From Exiguobacterium sp. 9-2 (lineage in GTDB: Bacteria; Bacillota; Bacilli; Exiguobacteriales; Exiguobacteriaceae), in assembly GCF_036287235.1 (NCBI RefSeq), contig NZ_CP142850.1:1195127-1259126 (forward strand): a stretch of DNA of 64,000 bases. Direction: 5' to 3'. Positions 25,670 to 35,166 of this stretch are shown one piece after another. The position numbers and the translations under genes are program-made. Each line of letters begins with the position of its first letter. The stretch's first letter is position 1. The notes beneath the pieces are model-generated. The model worked only from the letters and a program-made list of their open reading frames with translations, was not told where the DNA came from and did not search any database.

Positions 25670-25754
25670 ACTATTGAAAAACAGCTTGGCATTCCTGACA
25701 TAATGGTTGGCAAATCAAACTCAGATTCGTTCCACGACAGGGAGGAAACCACTC

Positions 25755-28349
25755 ATGGCTGTGAAAGAAAAAACAAAATCGACAGTAACGCCGGTCGAAC
25801 AAGCAATTGGACAAATTGTTGAAAAAGGACAATGTGCATTACAGGAGTTATTGACATTCGATCAAGAAAAAATTGATACGATCGTCCGTGATATGGCACT
25901 TGCCGGACTTGAACGGCACGTCGAACTCGCTCGTCTCGCAACAGAAGAGACAGGGCGCGGTGTCTTTGAAGATAAGATGATTAAAAATATATTTGCGACA
26001 GAATACATCTACAACAGTCTACGTCATGAAAAAACGGTCGGGATTCTGGAAGAAGATGTCCAAAACGGCATCACATATATCGCTGAACCGGTCGGTGTCG
26101 TCTGTGGTGTCACACCAGTCACCAACCCAACGTCAACGACGATGTTCAAAGCATTGATTGCGATCAAGACACGTAACCCGATCATCTTCGCGTTCCACCC
26201 GTCGGCACAACGGTGTTCCGTCGAAGCGGCGAAAACACTTCGCGATGCAGCCATCAAAGCTGGGGCGCCGAAAGACTGCATTCAATGGGTCGAAGAACCA
26301 TCACTTGAAGCAACGAAAGTCTTGATGAACCATGAAAACATCGCCATGGTCCTGGCAACAGGTGGTGCAGGAATGGTCAAATCAGCGTATTCAACAGGTA
26401 AACCGGCACTCGGTGTTGGACCAGGGAACGTTCCTTGCTACATTGAACAATCAGCAAAAGTCAAACGGGCAGTCAGCGATCTCGTTCTCTCAAAAACGTT
26501 TGATAATGGGATGATTTGTGCGTCTGAGCAAGCCGTCATCGTTGACCAAGAAATATATGCAACGGTCCGTGCAGAAATGGAAGCACTCGGTTGTTACTTC
26601 TGTACACCGGAAGAAAAACAACGCCTCGAATCACTCGTCATCAAAACCGATACATGTGCCGTCAACGCGGACATCGTCGGGAAACCTGCGACATGGATTG
26701 CAGAAAAAGCTGGGATCGATGTTCCGGAAACGACGGTCATGCTCGTCGCGGAACTCGAGCACGTCGGGGCAGCAGAACCACTGTCTCATGAAAAACTCAG
26801 TCCCGTACTCGGTGCGTACCGCGTTGCATCAACCGAAGAAGCTTTTTCGATTGCTGAACAGATGCTTGAAATCGGGGGTCTCGGTCATACCGCCGTCATT
26901 CATACGACAAACGATGATTTGATGACAGCGTTCGGACTCCGCATGAAAGCCTGCCGGATTCTCGTCAACAGTCCATCTGCTCATGGCGGAATCGGTGATC
27001 TTTATAACGAGTTGACACCATCACTGACACTCGGTTGCGGATCATACGGGAAAAACTCTGTTTCTGAAAACGTGACAGCGAAACATTTACTCAACGTCAA
27101 GAAGGTGGCGAGACGACGCGTGAACATGCAATGGTTCAAGGTACCAGAAAAAATCTACTTCGAAAAGAACTCCGTTCAGTACTTGCGGTCGATGACAGAC
27201 GTCTCACGCGTCATGATTGTCACCGATCCAACGATGGTGCAATTCGGATATGCCGATAAAGTGATTCAAAACTTGCCACAGTCCGTCAGTTACCGAATCT
27301 TCGACCAAGTCGAACCAGATCCATCGGTGACGACTGTTCAGACGGGTGCCCAAGCCATGCGTGACTTCAAACCCGACTTGATCATCGCTCTTGGTGGTGG
27401 GTCAGCGATGGATGCTGCAAAAGGAATGTGGCTCTTCTATGAACAGCCAAACGAAACGTTTTCGAACTTACGTCAAAAATTTCTCGATATCCGCAAACGG
27501 GCGTATCAATTCCCAGCACTCGGTCGTCAAGCGAAGTTCGTCGCGATCCCGACGACATCGGGTACGGGTTCAGAAGTGACACCGTTCACCGTCATCACGG
27601 ATAAAGAGAAAAACGTCAAATACCCGATTGCTGACTATGCCTTGACACCCGACGTCGCGATCGTTGATCCGGAATTCGTCATGACTGTACCGGCTTCGAT
27701 TACTGCTGATACCGGAATGGACGTCTTGACTCATGCAACAGAAGCATACGTATCGGTTCTTGCGAACGACTACACGGATGGACTGGCACTCAAAGCAATC
27801 AAGATGATCTTTGACTACTTGCCACGAGCGTACGAGAACGGATCTGACGCAGAAGCTCGGGAAAAAGTGCACAATGCGTCAACGATGGCAGGGATGGCTT
27901 TCGCGAACGCCTTCCTCGGAATCAACCACTCGATCGCGCACAAAATCGGTGGGGAATTCCACACGCCACACGGACGGACGAACGCGATCCTGATGCCACA
28001 CGTCATTCGTTATAATGCGTCACGCCCAACGAAACTGGCAGCATTCCCAAAATACGAATCATTCGTCGCCGATGAACGGTATGCCGACATCGCACGTTAC
28101 CTCGGTCTTCCGGCAGCAACGACAGAACAAGGGGTCGAATCACTTATTCAAGCAGTTGCCGATCTTGGACAACGTCTCAACATCAAGATGTCATTCAAGG
28201 CGCAAGGTATTCAAAAAGCAGACTTTGAGGCAAAACTCGATAAGATGGCAGTCGATGCTTTCGAAGATCAATGTACGACAGCGAATCCAAAGATGCCGCT
28301 TGTCGCTGAATTACGGACGATCATGGAACAAGCATACGAAGGCATCTAA
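25755..28349 (+). CDS. adhE: Bifunctional acetaldehyde-CoA/alcohol dehydrogenase AdhE
   Basis: An 864-residue fermentation enzyme that reduces acetyl-CoA to acetaldehyde and then ethanol, using two NADH. The N-terminal half is a CoA-acylating aldehyde dehydrogenase with catalytic cysteine C255 in DNGMICASEQ. The C-terminal half is an iron alcohol dehydrogenase with the GGGSAMDAAKGMW nucleotide loop and iron ligands in GINHSIAHKIGGEFHTPHG. Such proteins form spirosome filaments. The ATG at 25755 follows GGGAGG; an in-frame start 16 codons upstream lacks a site. It stands alone with a terminator. The palindromes and cre upstream suggest redox and carbon control. Confidence 0.97.
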   Translation: MAVKEKTKSTVTPVEQAIGQIVEKGQCALQELLTFDQEKIDTIVRDMALAGLERHVELARLATEETGRGVFEDKMIKNIFATEYIYNSLRHEKTVGILEEDVQNGITYIAEPVGVVCGVTPVTNPTSTTMFKALIAIKTRNPIIFAFHPSAQRCSVEAAKTLRDAAIKAGAPKDCIQWVEEPSLEATKVLMNHENIAMVLATGGAGMVKSAYSTGKPALGVGPGNVPCYIEQSAKVKRAVSDLVLSKTFDNGMICASEQAVIVDQEIYATVRAEMEALGCYFCTPEEKQRLESLVIKTDTCAVNADIVGKPATWIAEKAGIDVPETTVMLVAELEHVGAAEPLSHEKLSPVLGAYRVASTEEAFSIAEQMLEIGGLGHTAVIHTTNDDLMTAFGLRMKACRILVNSPSAHGGIGDLYNELTPSLTLGCGSYGKNSVSENVTAKHLLNVKKVARRRVNMQWFKVPEKIYFEKNSVQYLRSMTDVSRVMIVTDPTMVQFGYADKVIQNLPQSVSYRIFDQVEPDPSVTTVQTGAQAMRDFKPDLIIALGGGSAMDAAKGMWLFYEQPNETFSNLRQKFLDIRKRAYQFPALGRQAKFVAIPTTSGTGSEVTPFTVITDKEKNVKYPIADYALTPDVAIVDPEFVMTVPASITADTGMDVLTHATEAYVSVLANDYTDGLALKAIKMIFDYLPRAYENGSDAEAREKVHNASTMAGMAFANAFLGINHSIAHKIGGEFHTPHGRTNAILMPHVIRYNASRPTKLAAFPKYESFVADERYADIARYLGLPAATTEQGVESLIQAVADLGQRLNIKMSFKAQGIQKADFEAKLDKMAVDAFEDQCTTANPKMPLVAELRTIMEQAYEGI

Positions 28350-28382
28350 TAGAGAAAAAAATACTATGGCAAAAGATCGTTC

Positions 28383-28415
28383 AACCGGCTTCTCACTCTG
28401 AGAAGTCGGTTTTTG
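28383..28415 (+). terminator. Terminator of adhE
   Basis: AACCGGCTTCTCA and TGAGAAGTCGGTT form a 13 bp stem (one G-T) with a three-base loop and five T. Confidence 0.93.
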
Positions 28416-28540
28416 TTTTGGAAATCGATGGAGACAGTCAGAGAAAAGGTGGGATATAATGGCTGTTGAATGAATTTGATGTTTTTGGTTTCGTTGTAGC
28501 AGGAATATTCAAACATCAGACATAAAAAGGAGGAAATGGG

Positions 28541-29941
28541 ATGGAGTCAAGGCAAGAAAGGAAACAACGACGGTTTTCCGTCTGGGACGTCCTGTATGGC
28601 GTCCTCATCGGTCTCATCTTTTTCGGTGTCATCTACGGTGTGATGGCATTTTTGACTTCACAAATCACCTCATCCTCAGACTATCAGGATCTCGTGAAGC
28701 AGATGCAACAGGCGAATATCACATGGAAAGAAACAGACATCACTGTTTCGTTGATGCTTTTGTTCGTCGGTGGGCTGTCGATCACGATGCCGAGCGCAGT
28801 CCGAGAAGGGATCATCAATCAGGTGCTGGATGCAAGTTCTGCCGGCGACGTCTTATCGTTGTTTGGGATTGACTTAAAACAAGTCCTCGCGCCATTGACG
28901 TTCGATGTCTCTTACGGCACGTTGCTTTATTCTGTTTTTGGTATCGGATTGATCGTCCTGTTATTTTTAGTGTTACGGATTAAGGCAAGTCGGCTTGGGT
29001 GGACGATTCGATCGGTCAGTTTCTTTTTAACGGTCGGCATCATCTGGTTCGTCCTTGCCGGACGCGGAAACGATGTCCCGTTCCTTGCGTTACAAGACGG
29101 CTATGCGATGAGCGGGATCTTACCACTTCTCGTCGTCAGTCTGCTTGGTTGGATGGCGTTTTTCCCGCAAAAGTTATCCGGTCTGACAGCTGCCGGACGT
29201 GCCAGCTTGCTGATTTTGATGTTCGCGAGTACGCTCCAACTTGTCTTTACGGTGCAGGACGAAGCGGAGTATGACGGTGATTCCTCACTACGAACGGCAT
29301 TGACCGTTGCGAGTCTGAACGCCGGAAGTGGAGGGATGTATGACTGGATTCATGGTGGACAAGTCGTGTATCAAGCAGACGTCCTTGGAGCGAATGCGGA
29401 AATCCCGGTCTCGATGCTAAACGGGGAGACTTCAACGGAACAGCTCAATGACTCGATTCAGAAAGTTGTCGATGGGATTGATACGAATCGGGTGACGGAA
29501 CAATTGCTGACGTTAGTCGGTGGAGAACGTCCTGATTTATCAGCGACACAATTGAAGCTTGATCCTGTTGATTACGGTGTCGCACGACAGACGATCCAAG
29601 CAATTGATGCTGAATCGGCCGGAACGACGGCACCAAACATCTCAAGTGAGAGTGCGTATTGGGTGTTGTTACTCGTGACATTTGTGATTTACTTCGTCTG
29701 TAGTATCCGGAGTTTCAAGTCGATCATCGACCCATTCATTTTTGCGATCGCGATCGGTGTCATCAGCTTCATCGTCAGTCAAGCTTCATATGTTCAGTTC
29801 GCGATGAAGTGGCGGAGTGACGTCTTATTCGAGTTCGCTCAACAGACGGCAGGTTGGACGGTTCTTTTCGCAACAGGACTTGCGTTACTTGGTGGAATTC
29901 TTGGTTATGTCGTCCGGCGGAAACCAGAGAAAACGGTGTAA
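28541..29941 (+). CDS. Hypothetical polytopic membrane protein
   Basis: I do not recognise this 466-residue protein. It has a basic N-terminus (ESRQERKQRRF), about nine predicted membrane helices, and a large soluble loop of roughly 110 residues (near 255-365) rich in Thr/Asp (EYDGDSSLRTALTVASLNAGSGGMYDW) between helices six and seven. The loop would lie outside the membrane if the N-terminus is inside. AAAGGAGG before the ATG is strong. It stands alone: adhE's terminator lies before it and the structured segment at 30 kb after it. Confidence 0.75.
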   Translation: MESRQERKQRRFSVWDVLYGVLIGLIFFGVIYGVMAFLTSQITSSSDYQDLVKQMQQANITWKETDITVSLMLLFVGGLSITMPSAVREGIINQVLDASSAGDVLSLFGIDLKQVLAPLTFDVSYGTLLYSVFGIGLIVLLFLVLRIKASRLGWTIRSVSFFLTVGIIWFVLAGRGNDVPFLALQDGYAMSGILPLLVVSLLGWMAFFPQKLSGLTAAGRASLLILMFASTLQLVFTVQDEAEYDGDSSLRTALTVASLNAGSGGMYDWIHGGQVVYQADVLGANAEIPVSMLNGETSTEQLNDSIQKVVDGIDTNRVTEQLLTLVGGERPDLSATQLKLDPVDYGVARQTIQAIDAESAGTTAPNISSESAYWVLLLVTFVIYFVCSIRSFKSIIDPFIFAIAIGVISFIVSQASYVQFAMKWRSDVLFEFAQQTAGWTVLFATGLALLGGILGYVVRRKPEKTV

Positions 29942-29987
29942 GGGACGTGGAGTGGTGAAAATCTTATGCCATGAATCTGATCGAAGA

Positions 29988-30090
29988 ACGTTTCTGTCAT
30001 TTTCGTTTTCCACAGTCGGGTAAGCCGCGGTATCCTAAACTACGTTTCGTCTACCGGGTCTCACCTGACCCTGACGAAAGCGAAAAACGT
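29988..30090 (+). other. Structured intergenic segment with alternative pairings
   Basis: This segment has no gene but much self-complementarity. ACGTTT (29988-29993) pairs with AAACGT (30085-30090). TTTCGTC (30045-30051) pairs with GACGAAA (30073-30079), and GGGTC/GACCC (30056-30060 and 30067-30071) closes a 6-base loop inside. TTTTCGT near 30000 competes for the same GACGAAA partner. Such competing stems are typical of a cis-regulatory RNA. No known riboswitch consensus was matched. A nine-codon ORF and a terminator follow directly. Confidence 0.45.
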
Positions 30091-30116
30091 GCTTTCTTTT
30101 CCTGTAGGAGTTGAAA

Positions 30117-30146
30117 ATGAACAATTACGTTCTACATCAATTATAA
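30117..30146 (+). CDS. Possible nine-residue leader peptide
   Basis: TAGGAG at 30105-30110, six bases, then ATG and codons for MNNYVLHQL and TAA. The stop codon overlaps the first bases of the terminator stem at 30145. TGTAG in the ribosome binding site can pair with CTACA at 30132-30136 inside the ORF. Spacing and position look like an attenuator leader, but at nine codons the ORF could be chance. Confidence 0.3.
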   Translation: MNNYVLHQL

Positions 30147-30190
30147 ACGATACGTTTTCAGGTTCATGTCCTGAAATGTATCGTTTTTTT
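30145..30190 (+). terminator. Terminator after the structured segment
   Basis: AAACGATA and TATCGTTT plus TTTCAGG and CCTGAAA form a long interrupted stem with a TTCATGT loop, ending in seven T. The next 200 bp to the nucleotidase gene hold a TATAAT at 30340-30345 without a well-spaced -35. Confidence 0.88.
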
Positions 30191-30397
30191 ATGTGGTTCA
30201 TCTCATTTGTATCATCTCCTTTTTTTACCATGTGAACCTGATTTGTAAAGGTAAAATCAACAATGTAAAGCCAGTATTTGGAATTGATTAAGTAGGTTAA
30301 ATAAGACGGATGTCCGACCTATTTGAAAGGACTATTAGCTATAATCGAACCATGCTAAATTAATGAAGCAGTTAAAACTTCCTGGGGGGAAATCCAT

Positions 30398-33112
30398 ATG
30401 AAAAAAGCTACAAAACTTGTCATCGCATCGACATTGATCGCACCGATGCTCGTACCAGTCGTTCAAGTCAAGACACTTGCTGCCGACAACAGTGTCGTCA
30501 AGTTACGCTTCTTAGAAACAACGGATTTACATACGAACTCAATGAACTACGATTATTTCAAGGATGCACAGGACGAGACGATCGGTCTTGTCAAAGCCGC
30601 TACAGTCATCAAACAGCAACAAACGGAAGTGGGCGTAACGAATAGCTTCTTGTTTGATAACGGGGATACTCTTCAAGGAACGCCGTTTGGTGATTACGTG
30701 AAAAATCAGTACGACAAAGGAAACAAAGGCAAACATCCGATGTACGAATTGATGGAATACCTTGGTTATGATGCAGTCACGCTCGGAAACCATGAGTTCA
30801 ACTTCGGTCTTGATTTCCTTAAGTCAGCGATGAGTGCTTCGAGCGGTTCAATCAAGTTCGTCAACTCGAACGTATTGGATGCCGTTACGAAAAAGCCAAT
30901 CGTCGCGGACTACAACAAAGATGGAAAAGACTATCAAATCATCGAACGTCAGGTCAAAGACCAGAACGGTGACATGAAAACAGTCAAGGTGGGTGTGTTC
31001 GGAGTCGTCACGCCACAAATCATGGCATGGGATGCGGGGAACCTGACGGGGAAAGTCACAGCAGAGGATATCGTCCCAACTGCTAAAGCAACAGCGAAGA
31101 AATTAAAAGATGCAGGCGCAGACGTCGTCGTCGCGCTCGCACATACAGGTATTGGGGATACTGTGGATCAAAAAGATGGCGATGAGAATGTCGGTTACGC
31201 GTTGACGAAAGTCGCAGACATCGATGTTTTGATGACAGGTCACCAGCACGGCAAATTCCCGGCAGCCGATTCGGCGTTTAATAAACTACCAAACGTTGAT
31301 GCAACGAACGGCTTGATCAATGGCAAGCCGGTCGTCATGGCGAACACGCAAGGGAAAAACGTCGGTGTCATCGATCTTCAATTGAAGCAAGTTGACGGGA
31401 AATGGGTCGTTGATACATCTGGCGCTAAATTAGCGGACGTGACGAAAGACACGACAGCAGATGCAGGTGCAGTCAAATTGATTGAAAAAGCGCATGAAGG
31501 AACACTCGCTTATATTCGTCAAGAAGTCGGAACGATCAATGATGATATCCAGAGCTTCTTCGCTCTTGCACAAGATGATGATTCAGTTCAGTTCGTGACG
31601 AACGCTCAAAAATGGTATGTCGAGAAACAACTCAAAGAAAATGCGGATCTTGCGAAATATAAAGATCTCCCGTTGTTATCAGCAGGTGCACCATTCAAAA
31701 CAGGTGGTCGTAACCAAGTCAACGCATCCGATTACACATTGATCAAAAAGGGACCGATCGCACTGAAGAACGTTGCCGATCTCTATGTTTATCCGAATAC
31801 ACTCGAAGTCGTCAAAGTAACAGGTGCTGACGTTAAAGATTGGCTCGAGATGTCTGCCGGTCAATTCAACCAAGTCGGCGGTGAGCAGACAGAGTTGTTG
31901 AACAAAGAATTCCGGAGCTACAACTTCGATATCCTCGATGGACTGACATATGAAATCGACATCACGAAACCGGCGAAATTCGATTATAACGGTGGTGTCG
32001 CCAATAAAGATGCAAGTCGTGTTCAAAACATCAAATATCAAGGAAAAGCCATCACAGACGATCAAGAATTCCTCGTTGCGACGAACAACTATCGCGCTGG
32101 TAGTGCGACGTTCCCAGGTCTTGGCGGCGGAAAGAACATCGTCTACAAATCGGCTTACGAAACACGTAACGTCATCTCGGACTTCATCAAAGCGAAACAA
32201 CCGGTCGATTATAAAGCGGACGACAACTGGTCACTCGTCGCAAGCAAACCGATGACGGTCAGCTTTGATTCAGCGGCTGCAGCTGCACCGTACGTCAAGC
32301 GGTATGAAGGCATCACGAATACAGGTGTAACACGTCCGGGCGAGACAGGTACGTTCCTTAAATTCAACATGAATGTGCCGATGAAAGACTTCACGGTCTC
32401 GGCAAAAGCAGTTAAACCAGGTGCGAAAGTCGTTACTGGTCAAGCCGTTCCGGGCGCAACAGTCACGGTCAAACTCGGTGATAAAGTCCTTGGAACAGCA
32501 ACAGCAAACGAAGCGGGTCAATATGAAGTCGTGACACGTCCGCTTAAATTGCGTGATCAGTTGACGATTGTCTCAGAACTCAGCTTCATGAAGACAGAAA
32601 CGAACGTCACGGTCGGAACAGGTGTCGTTGCGACACCGGCGATCGATAAAAAATCAGCAGTTTACGGATCAACTATCCTCCGCGGTAAAGCAACGGAAGG
32701 TCTTGACGTGACGCTCTATAAAGGATCAACGAAAATCGCGAAAGCGAAAACGACGGCAAGCGGCTTCAAGATTGCGGTCAAAAATGGTCTAACGACAGGT
32801 ACGTACACGGTCAAGTCGACAGACATCTCGAACAAGATCACGAAAAAGGCGTCGTTCACGATCAAGAACACGTATCCGGTCAAAAAATGGTCAGGCAAAA
32901 AGACGTTGACAGGTAAAGTCGAAAAACGACAAATCGTCCGCCTCTACCAAAAAACAGAGTCTGGTTATCAATTGATCGCTCAAGACGTGGCGGATCAGCA
33001 CGGGAACTATGTCTTGAAGATGCGTAAGGCATTGACGAACGGCTCGTACAAACTCAACATCTATACAGCGAAAGATCATCTCGATCAGTCACGCTACTTC
33101 ATCACGAAGTAA
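30398..33112 (+). CDS. Secreted 2',3'-cyclic-nucleotide phosphodiesterase / 5'-nucleotidase family enzyme
   Basis: A 904-residue exported enzyme. A Sec signal ending near VKTLAADN is followed by a metallophosphoesterase domain with LETTDLHTN, NGDTLQGTP, GNHEFNFG and GHQHGKF metal ligands. Next is the 5'-nucleotidase C-terminal domain (VYPNTLEVVKVTGADVKDWLEMSAGQF). The last 250 residues are three or more beta-sandwich repeats (for example GAKVVTGQAVPGATVTVKLGDKVLG) of a bacterial Ig type. It should release nucleosides and phosphate from extracellular nucleotides. No LPXTG sorting signal is seen, so it is secreted or held non-covalently. Confidence 0.93.
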   Translation: MKKATKLVIASTLIAPMLVPVVQVKTLAADNSVVKLRFLETTDLHTNSMNYDYFKDAQDETIGLVKAATVIKQQQTEVGVTNSFLFDNGDTLQGTPFGDYVKNQYDKGNKGKHPMYELMEYLGYDAVTLGNHEFNFGLDFLKSAMSASSGSIKFVNSNVLDAVTKKPIVADYNKDGKDYQIIERQVKDQNGDMKTVKVGVFGVVTPQIMAWDAGNLTGKVTAEDIVPTAKATAKKLKDAGADVVVALAHTGIGDTVDQKDGDENVGYALTKVADIDVLMTGHQHGKFPAADSAFNKLPNVDATNGLINGKPVVMANTQGKNVGVIDLQLKQVDGKWVVDTSGAKLADVTKDTTADAGAVKLIEKAHEGTLAYIRQEVGTINDDIQSFFALAQDDDSVQFVTNAQKWYVEKQLKENADLAKYKDLPLLSAGAPFKTGGRNQVNASDYTLIKKGPIALKNVADLYVYPNTLEVVKVTGADVKDWLEMSAGQFNQVGGEQTELLNKEFRSYNFDILDGLTYEIDITKPAKFDYNGGVANKDASRVQNIKYQGKAITDDQEFLVATNNYRAGSATFPGLGGGKNIVYKSAYETRNVISDFIKAKQPVDYKADDNWSLVASKPMTVSFDSAAAAAPYVKRYEGITNTGVTRPGETGTFLKFNMNVPMKDFTVSAKAVKPGAKVVTGQAVPGATVTVKLGDKVLGTATANEAGQYEVVTRPLKLRDQLTIVSELSFMKTETNVTVGTGVVATPAIDKKSAVYGSTILRGKATEGLDVTLYKGSTKIAKAKTTASGFKIAVKNGLTTGTYTVKSTDISNKITKKASFTIKNTYPVKKWSGKKTLTGKVEKRQIVRLYQKTESGYQLIAQDVADQHGNYVLKMRKALTNGSYKLNIYTAKDHLDQSRYFITK

Positions 33113-33120
33113 TATCTCAC

Positions 33121-33153
33121 ACGGATGTCTGCATATGCAGGCATCCGTTTTTA
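33121..33153 (+). terminator. Intrinsic terminator
   Basis: ACGGATG and CATCCGT with inner CTGCA/TGCAG form a long stem followed by TTTTT. Confidence 0.92.
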
Positions 33154-34032
33154 TTTGATTAGATATGCGCGTTGCGAAAGTAGAAACAGTTTAATGCGTT
33201 CGTACATGATTGCTTGTTCGACCGTCAATTGATCCGTCGCATGCGACATGTAGAGTCGTGACTTTACTGTAAATACATCGTCCGTAATGAAGGGAAGTCC
33301 CATCTCCCGACAAACGGAAACAGGAACGAAGCTGAAATACCGTTGCTGGCGTAAGGCGAGCTGAAGTGAGACATCATCGATGTAGTGCGTGGTATCGGCA
33401 TAGATGTTCAGTTCCGCCATCTTCAATTGGATGAAGCGGTTGTAGTCCTTATTGTGAGAGGGAAACAAAAAGGCAGTCTCCGTTGCATCCGTATAGAGTG
33501 CTGTAATCGCTTCTTTCTCTGAATAGGAAGCAGGGTAGGTGATGACGATCTCCTCTTCCACGATTGGTTCACTCGTAATGAGCGGATGTTTGAGTTCCAT
33601 GAAGCTGATTGAGAAATGGAATTCTTGATGAAGGAGACCGCTCAGGATTTCACGGTTCGAGAGGATGTCCGAGTTGAACAAGGGAGCAGTTTGTGGAAGA
33701 AGAAACTCCCGTAGAATCAATTGGATGAAACGACCATGTGAACTGGCAAGACTGAGTGGTGTTTTCGTTGATGCATCGTTTCGTACCATTCGTTCCTGAA
33801 CACGTGTCAACTCGTGTTCGATTTTTTCGACAGACTGAAGTAACAGTCGACCATTGTCAGTCAAACTGATCGTTCTGCCTTTTCGATGAAATAATATCGT
33901 GTTCAATTCACGCTCGAGTTTCTTGATCGTCGCACTAAGGGCAGGTTGGCTGATGAATAATCGTTCGGCAGCACGCGTCACGTTCAATTCCTCCGCGACG
34001 TGACGGAAATAATTTAAATGTAAGAGTTCCAT
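33151..34032 (-). CDS. LysR family transcriptional regulator
   Basis: A 293-residue activator/repressor. The N-terminal helix-turn-helix MELLHLNYFRHVAEELNVTRAAERLFISQPALSATIKKLE is typical, followed by an effector-binding domain. The ATG at 34030-34032 follows AGGAGG; a longer in-frame start is not supported. It is divergent from the ketopantoate-reductase-like and acetoacetate decarboxylase genes, with only about 100 bp between. An inverted repeat at 34047-34062 lies in that gap. LysR regulators usually control the divergent neighbour, so these two genes are its likely targets. Confidence 0.93.
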   Translation of the reverse strand: MELLHLNYFRHVAEELNVTRAAERLFISQPALSATIKKLERELNTILFHRKGRTISLTDNGRLLLQSVEKIEHELTRVQERMVRNDASTKTPLSLASSHGRFIQLILREFLLPQTAPLFNSDILSNREILSGLLHQEFHFSISFMELKHPLITSEPIVEEEIVITYPASYSEKEAITALYTDATETAFLFPSHNKDYNRFIQLKMAELNIYADTTHYIDDVSLQLALRQQRYFSFVPVSVCREMGLPFITDDVFTVKSRLYMSHATDQLTVEQAIMYERIKLFLLSQRAYLIK

Positions 34033-34046
34033 GATATCCTCCTGAC

Positions 34047-34062
34047 ATAACCTATGGGTTAT
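34047..34062. promoter_or_regulatory. Inverted repeat in the lysR intergenic region
   Basis: ATAACC, TATG, GGTTAT: a perfect 6 bp inverted pair directly upstream of the lysR ribosome binding site. Its size and symmetry suit a LysR recognition site and autoregulation. Confidence 0.55.
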
Positions 34063-34133
34063 CAAAACATATAATTATATATATTTCTGTTTATGATGAA
34101 ACTAGTATACCGTATATACCAGAGGTGATAGAA

Positions 34134-35153
34134 ATGAAAATCGGAATTTACGGAGCAGGATCCCTTGGAACCATCATGGGAGCTTATTTGAGTCAACAGT
34201 ATGCGGGTGTCGATTTGATTGATACGAACCGTGCACATATTGAGGCACTGAACACAACAGGGGCACACGTCATTGGTCCGGATTTAACGCAAGCTGTTCA
34301 TGCAATTCATCCGGATGACATCACAGAGACGTACGATATCATATTATTGCTGACGAAGCAGGTCTACAATGAACCGGTCCTCGCGAAAGTGCGGACGATC
34401 TTGAAGGAAGACGGCATTCTCGTCTCCTTGCAAAACGGTGTACCGGAAGAGTTCATTCAACAACAGATTCCAAGCGAACGTATCATTGCGGGATCCGTCG
34501 AGTTCGGAGCGACATACGTCGGACCAGGTGAGTCACGCCTGACATCAGATTACGAACATTTCAAGACGTATGCGATGCAAATCGGTGAACTGGACGGGAA
34601 GAAGACGGATCGGATCATCCAACTGAAGGAAATCCTTGATCACATCGGTGGGACAGAAATCTCTGATAATCTACCGGGAACGAAATGGTCAAAACTCGTC
34701 ATCAATAGTACGTTCAGCGGGTTATCCGCTGCGTGTAACGGTACGTACGGCGATGTTCTCGATCATCCTGTCTTGTTACGGGCAGCAATCCATACGATGC
34801 AGGAAGTCGTTGAGGTCGGTCACGCTCACGGCATCACATTCGCGCCGATGAGTACGTTTGAGCCGGCAGCTTACGCAACACTAGACGATATCGATGAAAA
34901 ACTGATCACCGTACCACAATTGATGCACGGGTCGCGTGACTTAGAAGCAAGCATGTTGCAGGACTTACAAAAAGGTCAACCGACCGAAATTCGTTTCATC
35001 AATGGGATCGTCACGATGTACGGCAACACGTACGATATCAAAACGCCGTTCAACTCGCTCATTCAAGAAATCGTCGAAGAAGCGCAAGCAGCGAAGACAG
35101 TTCCTGATTTTGAAACAAGTGTCACACGCTTTGCCGCATTGTTAAACGCATAA
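34134..35153 (+). CDS. Ketopantoate reductase-like oxidoreductase
   Basis: A 339-residue NADPH-dependent enzyme of the ApbA/PanE family. The GIYGAGSLGTIMGAYLS nucleotide loop is at the N-terminus, with LLLTKQVYNE, SLQNGVPEEF and TKWSKLVINSTFSGLSAA, where the lysine matches the family's catalytic residue. True PanE makes pantoate for coenzyme A. Here the gene is paired with acetoacetate decarboxylase and a LysR regulator, away from panB or panC, so a different 2-oxo or 3-oxo acid substrate is likely. AGAGGTG precedes the ATG. The next gene starts 13 bp later. Confidence 0.85.
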   Translation: MKIGIYGAGSLGTIMGAYLSQQYAGVDLIDTNRAHIEALNTTGAHVIGPDLTQAVHAIHPDDITETYDIILLLTKQVYNEPVLAKVRTILKEDGILVSLQNGVPEEFIQQQIPSERIIAGSVEFGATYVGPGESRLTSDYEHFKTYAMQIGELDGKKTDRIIQLKEILDHIGGTEISDNLPGTKWSKLVINSTFSGLSAACNGTYGDVLDHPVLLRAAIHTMQEVVEVGHAHGITFAPMSTFEPAAYATLDDIDEKLITVPQLMHGSRDLEASMLQDLQKGQPTEIRFINGIVTMYGNTYDIKTPFNSLIQEIVEEAQAAKTVPDFETSVTRFAALLNA

Positions 35154-35166
35154 AGGAGGGATTCAA

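Noticed and set aside
30045-30079. CTACCGGG and flanking bases look like part of a purine riboswitch
   Set aside because: The conserved UAU junction before P2, the two 7-base loops and the GACUA block of the purine aptamer are not in place; the hairpin loop here is 6 bases.
30323-30345. TTGAAA and TATAAT as promoter of the nucleotidase gene
   Set aside because: The spacer is 11 bp, too short for a SigA promoter; the -10 alone may still be used.
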